DNA of 64,000 nt from Pilaira anomala (GCA_025716855.1 JAIXMQ010000017.1:434001-498000), one strand, 5' to 3'; positions 27,301 to 39,004 are shown, numbered from the stretch's first letter. The notes: generated by a model not told the origin, from the sequence alone. Made by a program: numbers and translations.

Positions 27301-28247
27301 GCAGCAACAACAACTACAACAACTACAAATGCAGCAGCAGCAGCAACAACAACAACAACAACAACAGCAACAATTATTACAACAAACAAATCCATTATCT
27401 ACACACCCATATCAACAACCTATACATACAAACAGTACCAGTTCAAGTGGTAGTTCAATTGCGAGTCATGGTATCACTACACCGGGTGTATCTGATATTC
27501 CTACCATGACAACTACAGCTACAGCAGGATTTGTACAAGGAGTTTCACCTGGCTCATCTACTGGTATTGGAGGTGGACAAACAGCCGTTGTGAATAATAT
27601 TCATCGACCTATTGATGCAGATAGTGGCTATTGTATCGATTGGTGTCCTAACCGTACCACAACGGCGATGATGGTAGTAGGACTTGGAAAAGAAAATGGA
27701 GCCAGAGTAAATATATAATATATGTATATACAATTATTTTTATAAAAAAAAAAATATTTATATCTATGTGTGTGTGTATATATATATATAGATTTTTAGA
27801 CATGACGGTCATAATCGATGGATTCCATCCGAGTTTTTACCAGGCCACACACAAGAAGTGCATGATATTAGTTGGGCGCCTAGTATGGCCCGATCGTACC
27901 AATTGATCGCGACGGCCAGTAAAGATAATTTGGTTCGAATTTTCAAGTTAACGGAACCCTCTCAACAACAGCAGCAACAACGTAATAGTAGTAGTAACCG
28001 AATCCCTCTCTCGCCAGCGGGTACACCTACGCAGTTAAATACAGTTGGTGGTAAAGCCTTACATATTGAATTGATTGCATCTTTTGATGACCACAAAGCC
28101 GAAGTGTGGCGAGTTGAATGGAATGTTACTGGCACTATTTTATCTTCTTCTGGAGATGATGGGAAATTACGTTTATGGACTGCTGGATATGATGGAAAAT
28201 GGAGACAGATGGCTTCCATCACTGCAAATTCACAATTACCTTCTTAA
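26491..28247 (+). CDS. SEH1: SEH1-like nucleoporin/SEACIT WD40 protein with large poly-Q insert
   Basis: SEH1 is a six-bladed WD40 protein that sits in the Nup107-160/Nup84 coat of the nuclear pore and in the SEA/GATOR2 complex. Exon 1 gives TGHEDLIHDVSYDFYGKRLV, CSSDQRLKVWDF and ASCSFDRQVKIWEE. Exon 2 gives RWAERFRLVESRGAVLDIAF and CSSDGIVRIYEALEPTNLAQ. Exon 3 carries FLPGHTQEVHDISWAPSMAR, HKAEVWRVEWNVTGT and SSSGDDGKLRLWTAGYDGKW. All align block by block with human SEH1. Between the third and fourth blades there is an extra segment of about 190 residues dominated by Gln with some Leu/Met, then a Ser/Thr/Gly-rich part. It lies in one continuous open frame and is coded by mixed CAA and CAG codons. 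A smaller Q6 run sits in a later loop. Confidence 0.92.
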
Positions 28248-28403
28248 TTTACATGTATAAAATAAAATGTGTGTGTGAAATTTTTTTTTTTACACAAATA
28301 CATTTTTTTTTTTTATTATTAGAAAAAAAAAAATAATAATAATAAAAAAAGCCCTGGGGGGTTTTTTTTTTTTTTTTTTTTTATGATTTATTTGTATGTT
28401 TAA

Positions 28404-28436
<33 letters not shown>

Positions 28437-28501
28437 AAGATGATGTATACGATAAAAAGAAGTCTTTTTTTTTTTTTTTTTTTCAGTTGCTATTTGTTAT
28501 T

Positions 28502-28671
28502 TTAAGCAATAACCTTCTTTGGTCTACCTCTTCCACGTTTAGGAATTGATGGATCAATCACCTTTTGTACTTTACTAGGTTTACCGGCCTCTTTATTTGA
28601 AGGTCTACCACGCTTTCGCTTTACAGGCTATAATATCATTATCAGTAACAATAACAAAAATGTCTCTCTTT

Positions 28672-28710
<39 letters not shown>

Positions 28711-28942
28711 TACTTACTTGTTCCTCTACTTCAGAAACATTTAAATCATCAATCACGGTTTTAATATCATTTTTATTAGACTTTTCAGCCTCTTGTTGTT
28801 GTTGTTGTTCTTGTTCTTGTTCTTTTTGTTGTTGTGGTTGAGTTGCAGGCTCTTTGGTTGCGTCTCTCGTTCTTCTACGAGTGGAAGGTGCATTATCAGG
28901 TACAACTTCTTTCGTCTTGAGGTTTTTCTTTGCTGCAGTCAT
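28502..28942 (-). CDS. AT-hook protein (HMGA-like)
   Basis: A small basic, disordered protein of two exons: MTAAKKNLKTKEVV, then a Gln/Glu-rich middle (QQQKEQEQEQQQQQEAEK), and a last exon with two AT-hooks, KRKRGRPSNKEAGKPSK and PKRGRGRPKK, before VIA-stop. Each has the RGRP core that binds the minor groove of AT tracts. An architectural chromatin role is inferred, which would suit the AT-rich genome. The intron contains a poly-A/poly-T run of over 30 bases. Orthology is not clear beyond the AT-hooks. Confidence 0.75.
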
Positions 28943-28986
28943 ATTATACTAAAAGATATTTAATAGTAATAATAAAAAAAAAATGT

Positions 28987-29023
<37 letters not shown>

Positions 29024-29172
29024 AAAGAGAGAGAAGTAAGTTTTTTTTTTTTTTTTTTTTTTTGAATAAATTTTTTTTTTTTTTTTTTTTTTTTTTGCAA
29101 ATGTTTTTATTGGACAACCCCTTTTTTATCCTTTTGGAATATATATATATATTTTTTTTTTTTTTTATTTAT
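28943..29172. repeat. dense homopolymer patch (A and T runs)
   Basis: Between two minus-strand genes there are consecutive runs: over 25 As near 28993-29021, over 20 Ts near 29041-29063, over 25 Ts near 29070-29096, and a further T-run at about 29152-29166. Such runs are prone to assembly error. Confidence 0.9.
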
Positions 29173-29687
29173 TTAGTTATCACCAAAGAAACGTGTCATG
29201 ACAGACAAGTAATGAGAATTGACTGTATCTTTTTCATTTTGATATAAAGTCATCATGGATCCCATCGAGGCCATAAATAATAAAATATCACCATGAGGTA
29301 TATTCTTCACTGTACCGTTTTTGATACCAGTTTTCCATAAAGATTCTAATGCTCTTGGAAGACAATATAAGGCAAGTTCTATAGTATACATAGATGAGTC
29401 ATATGAAATATACGTTTAAAAAAAAAATTTTTTTTTTCTTTTTTACCCAATTGACGGCTAGGAGCTTCAATAAATACCATACCGCCTCCAATAGCACCAG
29501 CTAGGGCATAAAATGCTGCAGATTCGATACCAGTTAATCTACGCACAACACAAAGTGAAGAAAGACCCATTGTCACGTACATTGTTAAGAACAAAGCGGA
29601 TCTTAAACACGAAATCGCGAATTTTTGCAGGACTGTTTTAGGGCTTAAAAAATAAATAAATAAATAAAATGTTTAGTTTCTCTCTTT

Positions 29688-29726
<39 letters not shown>

Positions 29727-31228
29727 ACTTTTTTAATAATTGCTTTGATTTGAGTGCAAACAACATAATCTAATAGATATAATATAAGTATATATAAACA
29801 CAAAATTCAAGAGGTATACTTACTATATTAAGAGGTACGTACATCTTGAGGGATCTTAAGATTTGATCATAGAACAAGGTCATTTTATCACCAGCACAAC
29901 TATCATTTAACGGATGTTGAAGGGCACAAATAACAAACTTGTGTCTCATTTTCGGATGAATTGTACTAGCAATATTTGGACTAACATGTTGAGCAATAAA
30001 ATCACGGGTAGAAACACCATGAGGAATCTTTACAGGCGCTTTATCTTGAACTAAATGATTTACAGTGATTCCAACGGAATTAGCAACATTACTTGCCATA
30101 CGACCCCAACCCTTTCTAAGATTGGCTTGCGTTAATAGAAAACCAAAGTAAGATTTTGGTAAAGTTTCAGAATTAAACAAGAAGGAATAAATGATTTGAG
30201 CGTTTACGATCATCATGACAGCGACACCAGCATATCTCGTTAAGAGTTTGGCTAATCGATCCTCCCAACCACAAGTCACCTGCTGCTGCTGCTGCTGCTG
30301 CTGTTGTTGTTGTTGTGCAGCAGGGTGATTTTCTTTACGCTTGATAGCCCATTGCTTCATAAGCCAAGCCCCATTGAATTGAAGTGCTCTAGTAAATAAA
30401 TACAACATGATGGATTGTCTTCTGTGATAATCTCGGTCAAATACAAGTGATAAACCTGCTAATGTGCCTGCTACAAATGAGTTCAATTTATCTGATTTAG
30501 GATCTCCTGTCTTTCTAAAATGTCTCATTGCACATAGGATGCCTTTATAACTACTTGTGAATGTACTTAGGAATAATGCAAATCCTGCTGTATCTCTATA
30601 TACATGAGAACAAAAAAAAAAAAAAGATGAATTTTTAATCCTTTTTTTTTTTTTATATACATATTGAAAATATGTAATGTATTATACACATATTTACCTT
30701 CCTGCCATTTGTTTCAAAATACCAGGTCTGAATTAAAAAAAAAAAAAAAGAGCATGAATTAAAAAATGAAACCCATTTTTTATGTTATCTAACCTTTTAA
30801 AAATATTCCCTGTCAATAATGTAGGCAAGATACCAATTAAATATTTTACTGAAAAAGCGACTATAAAAGTCTTTATGAAACCTCTTGTACAGTTTTGAGT
30901 ACAAGTCTTTCCGGTATGGCGACATAAGCTTGGTCTGGCTTTTTCGGATGTTGAGATTTCTATGTTCATTCGATTCAAATTTTGACTAGAGACATAAGAT
31001 GATCTTAAGCGTTAACAGAAAATATCGACAAAAAAAAAAGAACTGTAATAAACTATGTATATACCTGCTAAGACGCTTTAACTTTTCTTGAAATGTACGA
31101 ATGGAAGAAATGACTTTTTCAGTTTCTTGGTCAGTCAATAGTTTCGATACTAGTTGAGCTAAACTTTCCAAGAAATTTTCATAATAAGAAACTGGGATAG
31201 GTAATCCATTTCCTGTCAAATCATCCAT
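29173..31228 (-). CDS. TMEM135-like multi-pass membrane protein
   Basis: Start MDDLTGNGLPIPVSYYENFL at 31228. An N-terminal helix (LLTDQETEKVISSIRTFQEK) leads to the Cys-rich block ARPSLCRHTGKTCTQNC, followed by GFIKTFIVAFSVKYLIGILP. This is the TMEM135 N-terminal signature. Later hydrophobic segments include FALFLSTFTSSYKGILCAM, FVAGTLAGLSLVFDRDYHRR, LTRYAGVAVMMIVNAQIIYS and a C-terminal FYALAGAIGGGMVFIE, ending MTRFFGDN. TMEM135 proteins localise to mitochondria and peroxisomes and affect organelle dynamics. A Q12 run (coded by CAA/CAG) sits in the cytosolic loop after KENHPAA. There are about seven exons. Family assignment rests on the CRHTGKTC block and overall layout. Confidence 0.8.
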
Positions 31229-32235
31229 GATTAAAAATGTAAGCAAATAATTAAAAAAGAAATATATATATATTCCAAGGAAAATATATATATATATTAC
31301 AAAAAAAAAAAACAAAATTTGGGGTCGTTCTTTTTCCATCACATGATGAGTTGCACAGGTTTATCAATTTAATGTGTCAGAAATGGATCATTCTACCTTA
31401 GTCATTTTGTTTCTTATGATATATATTTGTTAGTGAGTTGGATTAAATAGAAAGAGAGAAGATTTATTCTTTTTTTTTTATCACGCTTATATTTATATAT
31501 ATGATAATTTATGTGCATACATACAAAAGAGCACGTCCTATCATTGATATTCCAAATAAAGAAAATGTGTTCTCGCGTCATAACCATGTTTCGCGTTTGA
31601 AACATAAAAAAAAAAAAGAGTTATCTACAATCAACCCCTCGCTCGCCGTGAAGGAATGAGATGTTTTGTTTATTTTGTCTACAAAAAAAAAAAAAAATGA
31701 TGTACTTCAAAATGAAAAGTGTCCACCTAATATATATTTTTTTCAAAAAAAAATATATATATCACAAAGCTAGCATAATGATTTAAATAAGGAGCAAAAT
31801 AGAAATTATGGTGGTAGTTTATAAGCTGTAGAAGAAAAATAGTTTGACATGTTCACCTCTTTTTGAAAACAATGATATGCTACATATCACCTCTTAGTAT
31901 ATATCATATGAACTCATCAATACTTTAGTAGAAGAATGGAACTGACAGAGCCCTTTTTTTTTTTTTCATTCCAACAAGTCTGAAAAGAATGTGTTTTTTT
32001 TATTTAATTAAAGTCTAACCTGGCCGGTGCATAACAATTTGGTATCACAACAAAATTTGCATTTGGTAAAGCGCAAACCTTGTGACTTTTTATTATATTA
32101 TAGCGGGGAGTAGTGTGAGAGAGCTACTTATTATCAATCGGATATACAGTTCACCAATGCATCCGCGCTTTTTTTTTCTTTTTATTTGAACAACATTTTT
32201 TTTTTTTTTCTTTCTTTCTCTCTTTTTTAAAAACC
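31229..32235. other. divergent intergenic region, no gene seen
   Basis: About 1 kb lies between the TMEM135-like and triple-SH3 genes, which are transcribed apart. It has AT-repeats, poly-A and poly-T runs. A frame at 31414-31605 on the minus strand is low in complexity and I do not call it. Confidence 0.5.
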
Positions 32236-34475
32236 ATGACAGGTATTTCAAAAAAAAAAAAAAGTAAAAGAAACAGGATAAAAAAAAAGAAAGACTAATA
32301 TGATTATTAGAATTATATAAAGCAACTTTTGCTTATGAAACAGATAAAGAAGACGAGTTATCTCTTAAAGTTGGAGAAATCGTACGTATTTCAAATAAGG
32401 ATAGTGCAGACTGGTGGGTAGCAGAAAGAGTTAGTAATAGTAAAGAAATTGGTTTAGTACCAAGCAATGTAAAGTATATATGTATATTGTCATTGACTAC
32501 AAAAAAAAAAAAAACGTTTTAACATATTCTACTAAAACTAGTTTCTCGAAAAAATCCCAGTAAAAGAAGGTAAAATTTTTTTTATTGTTTATGATGATGA
32601 TTTTATTCAACAATAAAAAATATATAGGTATCATATTGGCTATTGTGACCAAAGATTATTTAGCACAATCGACGGAAGAATTATCTTTACAAAAGAACCG
32701 TATTGTGACCATTTTAAACAGAGACATTGGAGAAGGTTGGTGGCAAGGTGATTTGAATGGAAAAACGGGCATTTTCCCGGCCGATGTAAGTATATATATA
32801 TATATATTTGGGTTGTTTTGTACTTTATTCACTGGTTGTATCTAGCACGTGGAACTTGTACAAGAAAGTGAATTGCCCGGTGATGATGACTCAAAAGCAA
32901 AGAGTAAGTATTCTACTACTACTACTACTACTACCCTTTTTTTTAAAAAAAAAATCGTATCATGTCATATATTCATTATTATATAAAAAGATTCATTTAA
33001 ATTAGCTGCTTATGGTGTAAAGCAAGGTGGTATTGGTAGTATTTTAGCTGGTGGATTTTCTTTAAAGAGATCTTCTACTACTGCCAATAGAGCTTCTGTA
33101 AATGATAGACCTACTTCAACTAATACTGAATCAAATGTAAATAATACATATATAACCCATACTAGTATATTTTATTTATTCATATATTCTTTGTATATAG
33201 GTACCTTCTATTCCTAATAAACCTCATCCTTCTCTTCTAAAGAACAATGAACAACAACAACCTCCTCCTCCTCCTACAAATACCAAGAAAAGTAAGCTGA
33301 TAGTAATAATAGAATATCATGTGTTGAATTATAACATCTATTTTTAGCATCAAAGGCCATGGTAATCCATGATTACGTACCTGAAAATAATGGTAAGAAA
33401 AAAAAAAAAAAGTATAGAGAAATAAACTACTAATGAATAAAAACTAGATGAAGTAAAACTTATGAGAGGAGAATATATAACAGTAGTAGATCAATTAGAA
33501 AATGATGGATGGTGGAAAGGCACAACTGAAAATGGAGAAACAGGATTATTTCCATCTTCTTTTGTTCAAATTTTGCAAGAAGATAAACCACCTCAAAGAC
33601 CTACTCGAGCTAGACCTGCTACAGTTAAAACAGAGGCACCTTCTACTCCAGGAGCAGCAGCAGCAGCAGCCGCAGCACCAGCAGCACCCGTCGAAACCAT
33701 GGCTCGTCCTCCACCCGTTCCAGTGACAACACGACCTACATCATTATTAACTCAACGTGAAGGATCACTGATGACATCTCCTACACAGCGTCCAACGACT
33801 ACACCACCTCGACCCATGACAACGCCACCTGTCCCAGCAGCTCGACGTGCTACCAATGCCATTGCCTCCCCACCACCTATTGACATTGGCCATCGACGTA
33901 TTCCTTCGATTCCAGTCATGTCACCTGATTTACCCCCCATGTCACCGGTTCATGAAAAGCCTACCCGTCCAATTCCTAAACCTACCTCGACTACATCCAG
34001 TGATTCATTCAGGGCAAAGAGTCCAGAATCCCATCAGATCGCATTGAATCATATGGCTAAACCACCCAAGATAAATTTTGGTACCAAAGCCAACCATCCA
34101 TCACCGGCCACGACGAGTAGTAGTAGACCCGTGTCAACAAATGAAGATCCATCACCACTCCCACCTGCTGCTCCTAAACGATCGATGCCACCACTTCCTG
34201 AATTAGGTATTGTACCGAATCATTTTGATCAAAATGAAAGAAAAGTAGTAGTAGCAGGAGTAGTGCCACCTCATCCAAGCAGTGGTGGTTTACTTCCTTC
34301 TACTACCGATACTTCTTCTTTCATCGATACAAAAATGAAACAATGGGTTCAATCCGAATTAGAAAAGATTCGACATGAATTTAGTGTTAAATTAGATCAA
34401 GAGCGTTTAGAACGTCAAAAGATTCAAGTTGAACTTGATACTTTAAAGTCAAGTCTAAATTCATCAATTCAATAA
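32236..34475 (+). CDS. triple-SH3 adaptor with proline-rich region and C-terminal coiled coil (CIN85/CD2AP-like layout)
   Basis: The first coding exon is only ATG ACA G. Splicing gives MTELYKATFAYETDKEDELS, a complete SH3 domain (ELSLKVGEIVRI, DWWVAERV, GLVPSNVK). The second SH3 follows (AIVTKDYLAQSTEELSLQ, GEGWWQGDLNGKTGIFPADH) and, after a linker with polyproline, the third (KAMVIHDYVPENNDEVKLMR, DGWWKGTTENGETGLFPSSF). All three carry the ALYDY-like, WW and GxFP hallmarks. The C-terminal 280 residues are Pro/Ser/Thr-rich with many PxxP motifs and an Ala-run. A coiled coil follows (VQSELEKIRHEFSVKLDQER and onward to SSIQ). In animals this order marks the endocytic/actin adaptors CIN85 and CD2AP. 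A fungal role at actin patches or endocytic sites is inferred. It has eight exons or so. Confidence 0.85.
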
Positions 34476-34613
34476 ATATTATTCTCATCACTCTAAATAT
34501 CCGTCTTTTTTTTTAAAAAAAAAAAAAAAAAGCTTAAGAGATTTTTAAATAAATGGGGTTCCCCCCCTCCCCTCCCCTCCCTCAGCAATGTATTTTAATT
34601 AAGAGTATATATA

Positions 34614-35423
34614 TTATTTGTTATTCTCTGCACTACTACTACTACTACTACTACGCAATCTCTCTTGATTCATTACTTGCATCATGACTTGATTACACAT
34701 CTTTGCATAAGGATTTTCAGATACCGCAATACTACGTGCAATTGGATTACCCAACTTTGCACCGATAGAAAAATCCTTTCTTGATCCTTCGAGATCTCCT
34801 GTTTGTTTTCTAATGATGGCACGTTGTGTATAAGCTTGTTTTAAAATCTTGGGTTGTCCTTCACCAATATCTTCAATCACATAATCTAAATCCTTGAGTG
34901 CAGCTTCTAAGTTATCTCGAAGACGGTATAATTGAGCTCTAAAAAAAAGTGAATGTTAGAGAGAGAGAGAGAGAGATACAAACAAAGAAGGTTTTTTTTT
35001 TTTTTTTTTTTTTTTTTACCTGTTGTTATATGCCGAAGGGTATTTACTCTCTATCTGAATACATTGATTTAATAAATCAAGTGCTTTATCTGAATTATTT
35101 TCCTTTTCTACTAGTGTCACTGCCTCTTTTTCAAGTGCTTCTAACCGAGCGATCAGTTCAGGCGAAATATTGTATTCTATCCAAAAATAAAAAAAAGAAA
35201 TCAATAAGAAAGAAATATATATATATATTCTTATAAAAAATGAAAAAAAAAAACTTTTACTTGGCTTAGAATCTACCGTATTTGAAATAACATCAAGAGG
35301 TAAACCTTGAGATTCTATAAATGAAAATAGGGTTAGATGTATAGAGACAATATAACTTCAATTTTAAAAACTTTTACCAGGGTTAAACATGAATTCTAAA
35401 ATAGCATCATCGGAAACAGACAT
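34614..35423 (-). CDS. TTC36-like tetratricopeptide repeat protein
   Basis: Start MSVSDDAILEFMFNP is in a short exon, followed by ESQGLPLDVISN and then the TPR core: ARLEALEKEAVTLVEKENNS, ALDLLNQCIQIESKYPSAYN, NRAQLYRLRDNLEAALKDLD and AYTQRAIIRKQTGDLEGSRK. The end, GNPIARSIAVSENPYAKMCN, then QVMMQVMN, matches the TTC36 (HBP21) C-terminus where NPYAxLCN is conserved. TTC36 binds HSP70 in animals. The last residues are a Ser7 run and ENNK. There are four or five exons. It diverges from RIP1, whose start is about 1.4 kb to the right. Confidence 0.85.
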
Positions 35424-36810
35424 TTTTTTTTTTTTTTATTTGTATATGTATTTAAGAAGAAAACATCTTTTTTTTTTTTCCATCCAGTTTGAATTTATAT
35501 GCAGATTAAAGCGTGAGAAAAAAAAGGTACACAGGATGTAAAAGCGGAAAGAAAAAGCGCCGATTGAATCAAAAAATATGATTATAATTTACCAGTTCAA
35601 CGATGATTATAAAGTGTATACATGTTACGCGTTATATATAAAGCAAAGTTTTCTTTGGGAAAAAAAAAATAATCGTTTGTAGTTACTCACAACAGCTCCA
35701 TTCATCCTATTTTGTTGAAAAACAAAAAGATAGTTTTTTAACCAATTGCATCGTAAACACCTTTTTTTTTTATGTCAGAGTTATTTTAATAGAATGGTAA
35801 AAAAGATGATCTTTATAGTAAGTGACATTTAATTGAACACCACTGTTAAAAAAAAAAACAAAAACAAAAAAAAAAGGGAGTTCCCATTCTCAATGGCGAT
35901 AATTCTTAAATACTTCTCCGACGTGCTATCTCACAGCCGAACCAGTGCTCTGGGTTTTCCCTGCTGTATTTACTACCCTCGGGCGATACCCCAGTATTGA
36001 ACAACCTCCCAGTCTATGCTTCCGCTTAAACTCGAATGTTGAACACCAGACTCTCTAAGACACTGTCTTCGACAAAGACACAAAGAATACCGTGATTTCC
36101 ATCAAAGAATGAATTCATCTTCTTAATAGACCGCAACAGCTAGCTTACAGAAAGGTGTGACACTTTCCGGTCAATTTTATAAATTGGGCAAAGTCGCTCT
36201 TTATATAGGGCACCAAAATTTATACATGGACAAGTTGTGGGTTTCATCAAGTGAGCAAAAAAGTGCGAAAAAAAACATATTGTTTTTTGAGTTTTTAATT
36301 GATTTTATGTATCTTTATAGTTTCTATTCATGGTATCTAGTGGCACAAAGTTTCTTTTTTCTTTTCTTTTTTGTTCATAAATGAAGTCAAATGTTTTTAT
36401 GAAAAACTAATATTGATTTATTATCCTTTATTAAGTGTAACCTGTTGAATGTAAAGGAGCCCTTTTTTTTTTTTCTGCTTCATTTTAGAAAACGTTCTAT
36501 TAATTATTATTATTATTATTTTTTGGCTTGGCCTGCTGTTTATATTTATGCGTTACTATAGCAACTTCTTTTTCTTTGCTTATATAATTTCCGAGCTGCT
36601 GGTTATAAAGATGATCATAATTAACCCCGCAAAGAGAAAGGTGACGTCGAAAAAAAGCGTTTCAGCCTGGAAACAAAAATTAATTGGGCCCCTTCCCTCC
36701 TAATCAGGCCTTGTTGATTTTCGAAAAAAAAAGGAAAAAAAAAAAAACCCCTCCTCCTCTTCAAACCTCCCCACTCTTAAGTTAATTATAATAGACACTT
36801 TAGAGACAAA
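35424..36810. other. intergenic region with a GC-raised patch (35876-36165)
   Basis: Divergent upstream DNA of the TTC36-like and RIP1 genes. Most is AT-rich, but a patch of about 290 bp has clearly higher GC and no homopolymers. Read on the minus strand it begins TGTCACACC, which looks like the edge of an LTR. Two TATA-like strings (TTTATAAATTGG and TTTATATAGGGC) lie beyond its right side. There is no long open frame. It could be a solo-LTR relic or an unidentified non-coding RNA gene. Confidence 0.35.
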
Positions 36811-37878
36811 ATGGCCTCCTTAGCACGTACTTTTGCCTCTTCTCTCTCTAACCGCACTTACACCTCTGGTGCCGCTTCTGCACCTGCCTTAAAGAGATTT
36901 TTCTCTGTTGCCAGCAACAACAAGGAAGAGGATGATTCCGTTAAGCAAAGATCTGTCGGTGGTCTTTTAAACAGATCCCAATTCAATGGTATATATATAT
37001 ATACATATTTTTTTTTTGGAAGACGAAAGCATAGATATTAAAAATAAACCGAAACCTTCTTTTTTTTTTTTATGTTTAGCTGTTTCTGGTCAAAACTCTA
37101 TGCAAATGCGTCACAACACGACCAACATTCCTGATTTTTCCAAGTACAAAAAGACCAAGACGAGTGGTGAAGCCAGTCGTAACTTTGCTTATATGATGAT
37201 TGGTACCACTGGTTTATTGAGTGCCGCAGGTGCTCAAGCCACAGTGACAGATTTCTTGGCCAATATGTCAGCATCCGCCGATGTTTTAGCTTTAGCCAAG
37301 GCCGAAGTTGAGTTAGCCTCTATTCCCGAAGGTAAGAACGTTACCATCAAGTGGAGAGGAAAGCCCGTTTTCATTCGTCACCGTACCGAATCTGAAATTG
37401 CCGAGGCTAATACTGTGAATGTTGCCGAGTTACGTGATCCTCAACAAGATGCTGAGAGAGTGAAGGATCCTAAGTGGCTCGTTATGTTGGGTGTCTGTAC
37501 TCATTTGTAAGTAGTATGATGTGATTTTTTTTTTTTTTTGAAAGGAGGATAGGATGGGATGGGGGTGGGGTAGAGAGAAAGGACATAGTAGATGAGTGTA
37601 AGATGAAAATTGACATTTTTATAATTTTTTTAATTTAGGGGTTGTGTACCTATTGGTGAAGCTGGTGATTTTGGTGGATGGTATTGTCCTTGTCACGGTT
37701 CTCATTATGATATTTCTGGTCGTATTCGTCAAGGTCCTGCTCCTCTTAACCTTGAAATTCCTGGTAAGTTTCCCCCTCTTTTTTTTTTGATTTATGTTTT
37801 TTTTATTTCATTTGGGAACTAAACGATACATTTGAATTAGAATATAACTTCCAAGACGATAAGCTCATTATTGGTTAA
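36811..37878 (+). CDS. RIP1: RIP1, Rieske iron-sulfur subunit of cytochrome bc1 complex
   Basis: This subunit of respiratory complex III carries electrons from ubiquinol to cytochrome c1. The N-terminal presequence is rich in Ala/Ser/Arg ([20 protein letters not shown]). The mature part starts near the second exon ([20 protein letters not shown]), with the membrane helix ([20 protein letters not shown]) and hinge. The cluster-binding loops are [15 protein letters not shown] and [11 protein letters not shown], providing two Cys and two His plus the disulfide Cys pair. The end is [20 protein letters not shown]. Four exons; one intron falls exactly between CTHL and GCVPIG, inside the first cluster-binding box. 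Full length. Confidence 0.97.
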
Positions 37879-38099
37879 GTATTCTTATTATCTACATGTA
37901 ACACAATCAACCAAACCAACAACTACACAATCACTTATTATTTATAAAAAAAAAAAAAAAATATATCAAAGCAAATATTTTGTTTTTTTTTTTTTTTTTT
38001 TTTGAAGTCCCGGGATTTCCACTTATTTCTACATTTTTTGTTTTTGTTTTTTTGTTTTGTTTTTTGTTTTTTTCACCTCTTTTAAAAACTTACATTAAC

Positions 38100-38918
38100 A
38101 TGTCTTCTTTGGGTACGGCACCAAGACCCTTCTTATCCTCACAGAAAGCTTACGGTCTTTTGACCAAAGTTCAAAACGGTTCAGCGGTCGTGTTTTCAGT
38201 CTTTGCAGTCACTCATGGACTTCAAATATTAAGTGCTAATGTAGGAGGATCAGCGTTGGCGAATAACTGGATTATGCTTGGTAGACCCTTCTACCAAGAT
38301 GAACATTTAGAGGGTATTCTTGTGACAGGGTCTATTTTAACTCATGTTGCAGCCGGTCTTGGTAAACTCGGTATTCGACTTTACTGGAACAACAACAACA
38401 AGACAACGACGACGACGACGATGAGGAGTAAAAAAAATCCCGCTTTACTACCATACCATGGATTAAGTGGATACTTATTAATTCCATTGGCTGGTCTTCA
38501 TTATTACCTTGTACGTCATTTACCCATTGCATATTATGGCGATTCAGCTTTTATCGATTTTGGTTATATTGCTTGGGGACTTCAAAATCAACCTCTCTTT
38601 ACTTATGGATTACATACTGCTTTAGTTGTTGCTGCAGCATACCATATGGTCAGTGGTGCAAAGGTTGCTATTTGGAAAGGTAAAAGAAATGAGCCCATTG
38701 TTGCTGCTGCTGCTGCTACTACCAAAGTACCTTTGCATGGAAAATCTGTTGAACAAAAGAAGATGGATGATAAAGTGAAAAAGAATCAATTGATTCGACA
38801 TGGTGTGGTAGCAGGTATCAGTGTTGGTTTAATATCTGGTTTGATTATTATTGGTATAGATACAAAGAAAATACCATTACGTCTTGATTTTGCAAAGATG
38901 TATTCCAACATTGTATAG
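38100..38918 (+). CDS. MCP1-like mitochondrial outer membrane protein (DUF1691)
   Basis: An intron-less gene for a protein of about 270 residues with some five membrane segments: SAVVFSVFAVTHGLQIL, VTGSILTHVAAGLGKLGIRL, GYLLIPLAGLHYYLVRHLPI, YGLHTALVVAAAYHMVSGAK and VVAGISVGLISGLIIIGI. The order of helices with paired His (FAVTHGLQ, SILTHVAAG, LAGLHYYL, LHTALV) and the phrase LLPYHGLSGYLLIPL match the Mcp1/DUF1691 family. Yeast Mcp1 recruits the lipid-transfer protein Vps13 to mitochondria. Low-complexity inserts (N4-K-T6; A5) sit in loops. The upstream region has a long T-run. Convergent with SEC61. Confidence 0.8.
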   Translation: MSSLGTAPRPFLSSQKAYGLLTKVQNGSAVVFSVFAVTHGLQILSANVGGSALANNWIMLGRPFYQDEHLEGILVTGSILTHVAAGLGKLGIRLYWNNNNKTTTTTTMRSKKNPALLPYHGLSGYLLIPLAGLHYYLVRHLPIAYYGDSAFIDFGYIAWGLQNQPLFTYGLHTALVVAAAYHMVSGAKVAIWKGKRNEPIVAAAAATTKVPLHGKSVEQKKMDDKVKKNQLIRHGVVAGISVGLISGLIIIGIDTKKIPLRLDFAKMYSNIV

Positions 38919-39004
38919 TATAGATAAAAATAAAATTTGTTGTAGTTAAGATTTTGCGTTTATTATTTTTGACAGATACGTTGCACCAAATCATATTATA
39001 AAAC

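Noticed and set aside
27099..27395. 98-codon minus-strand ORF rich in Val/Ala
   Set aside because: Complement of the SEH1 poly-Q tract; a low-complexity shadow.
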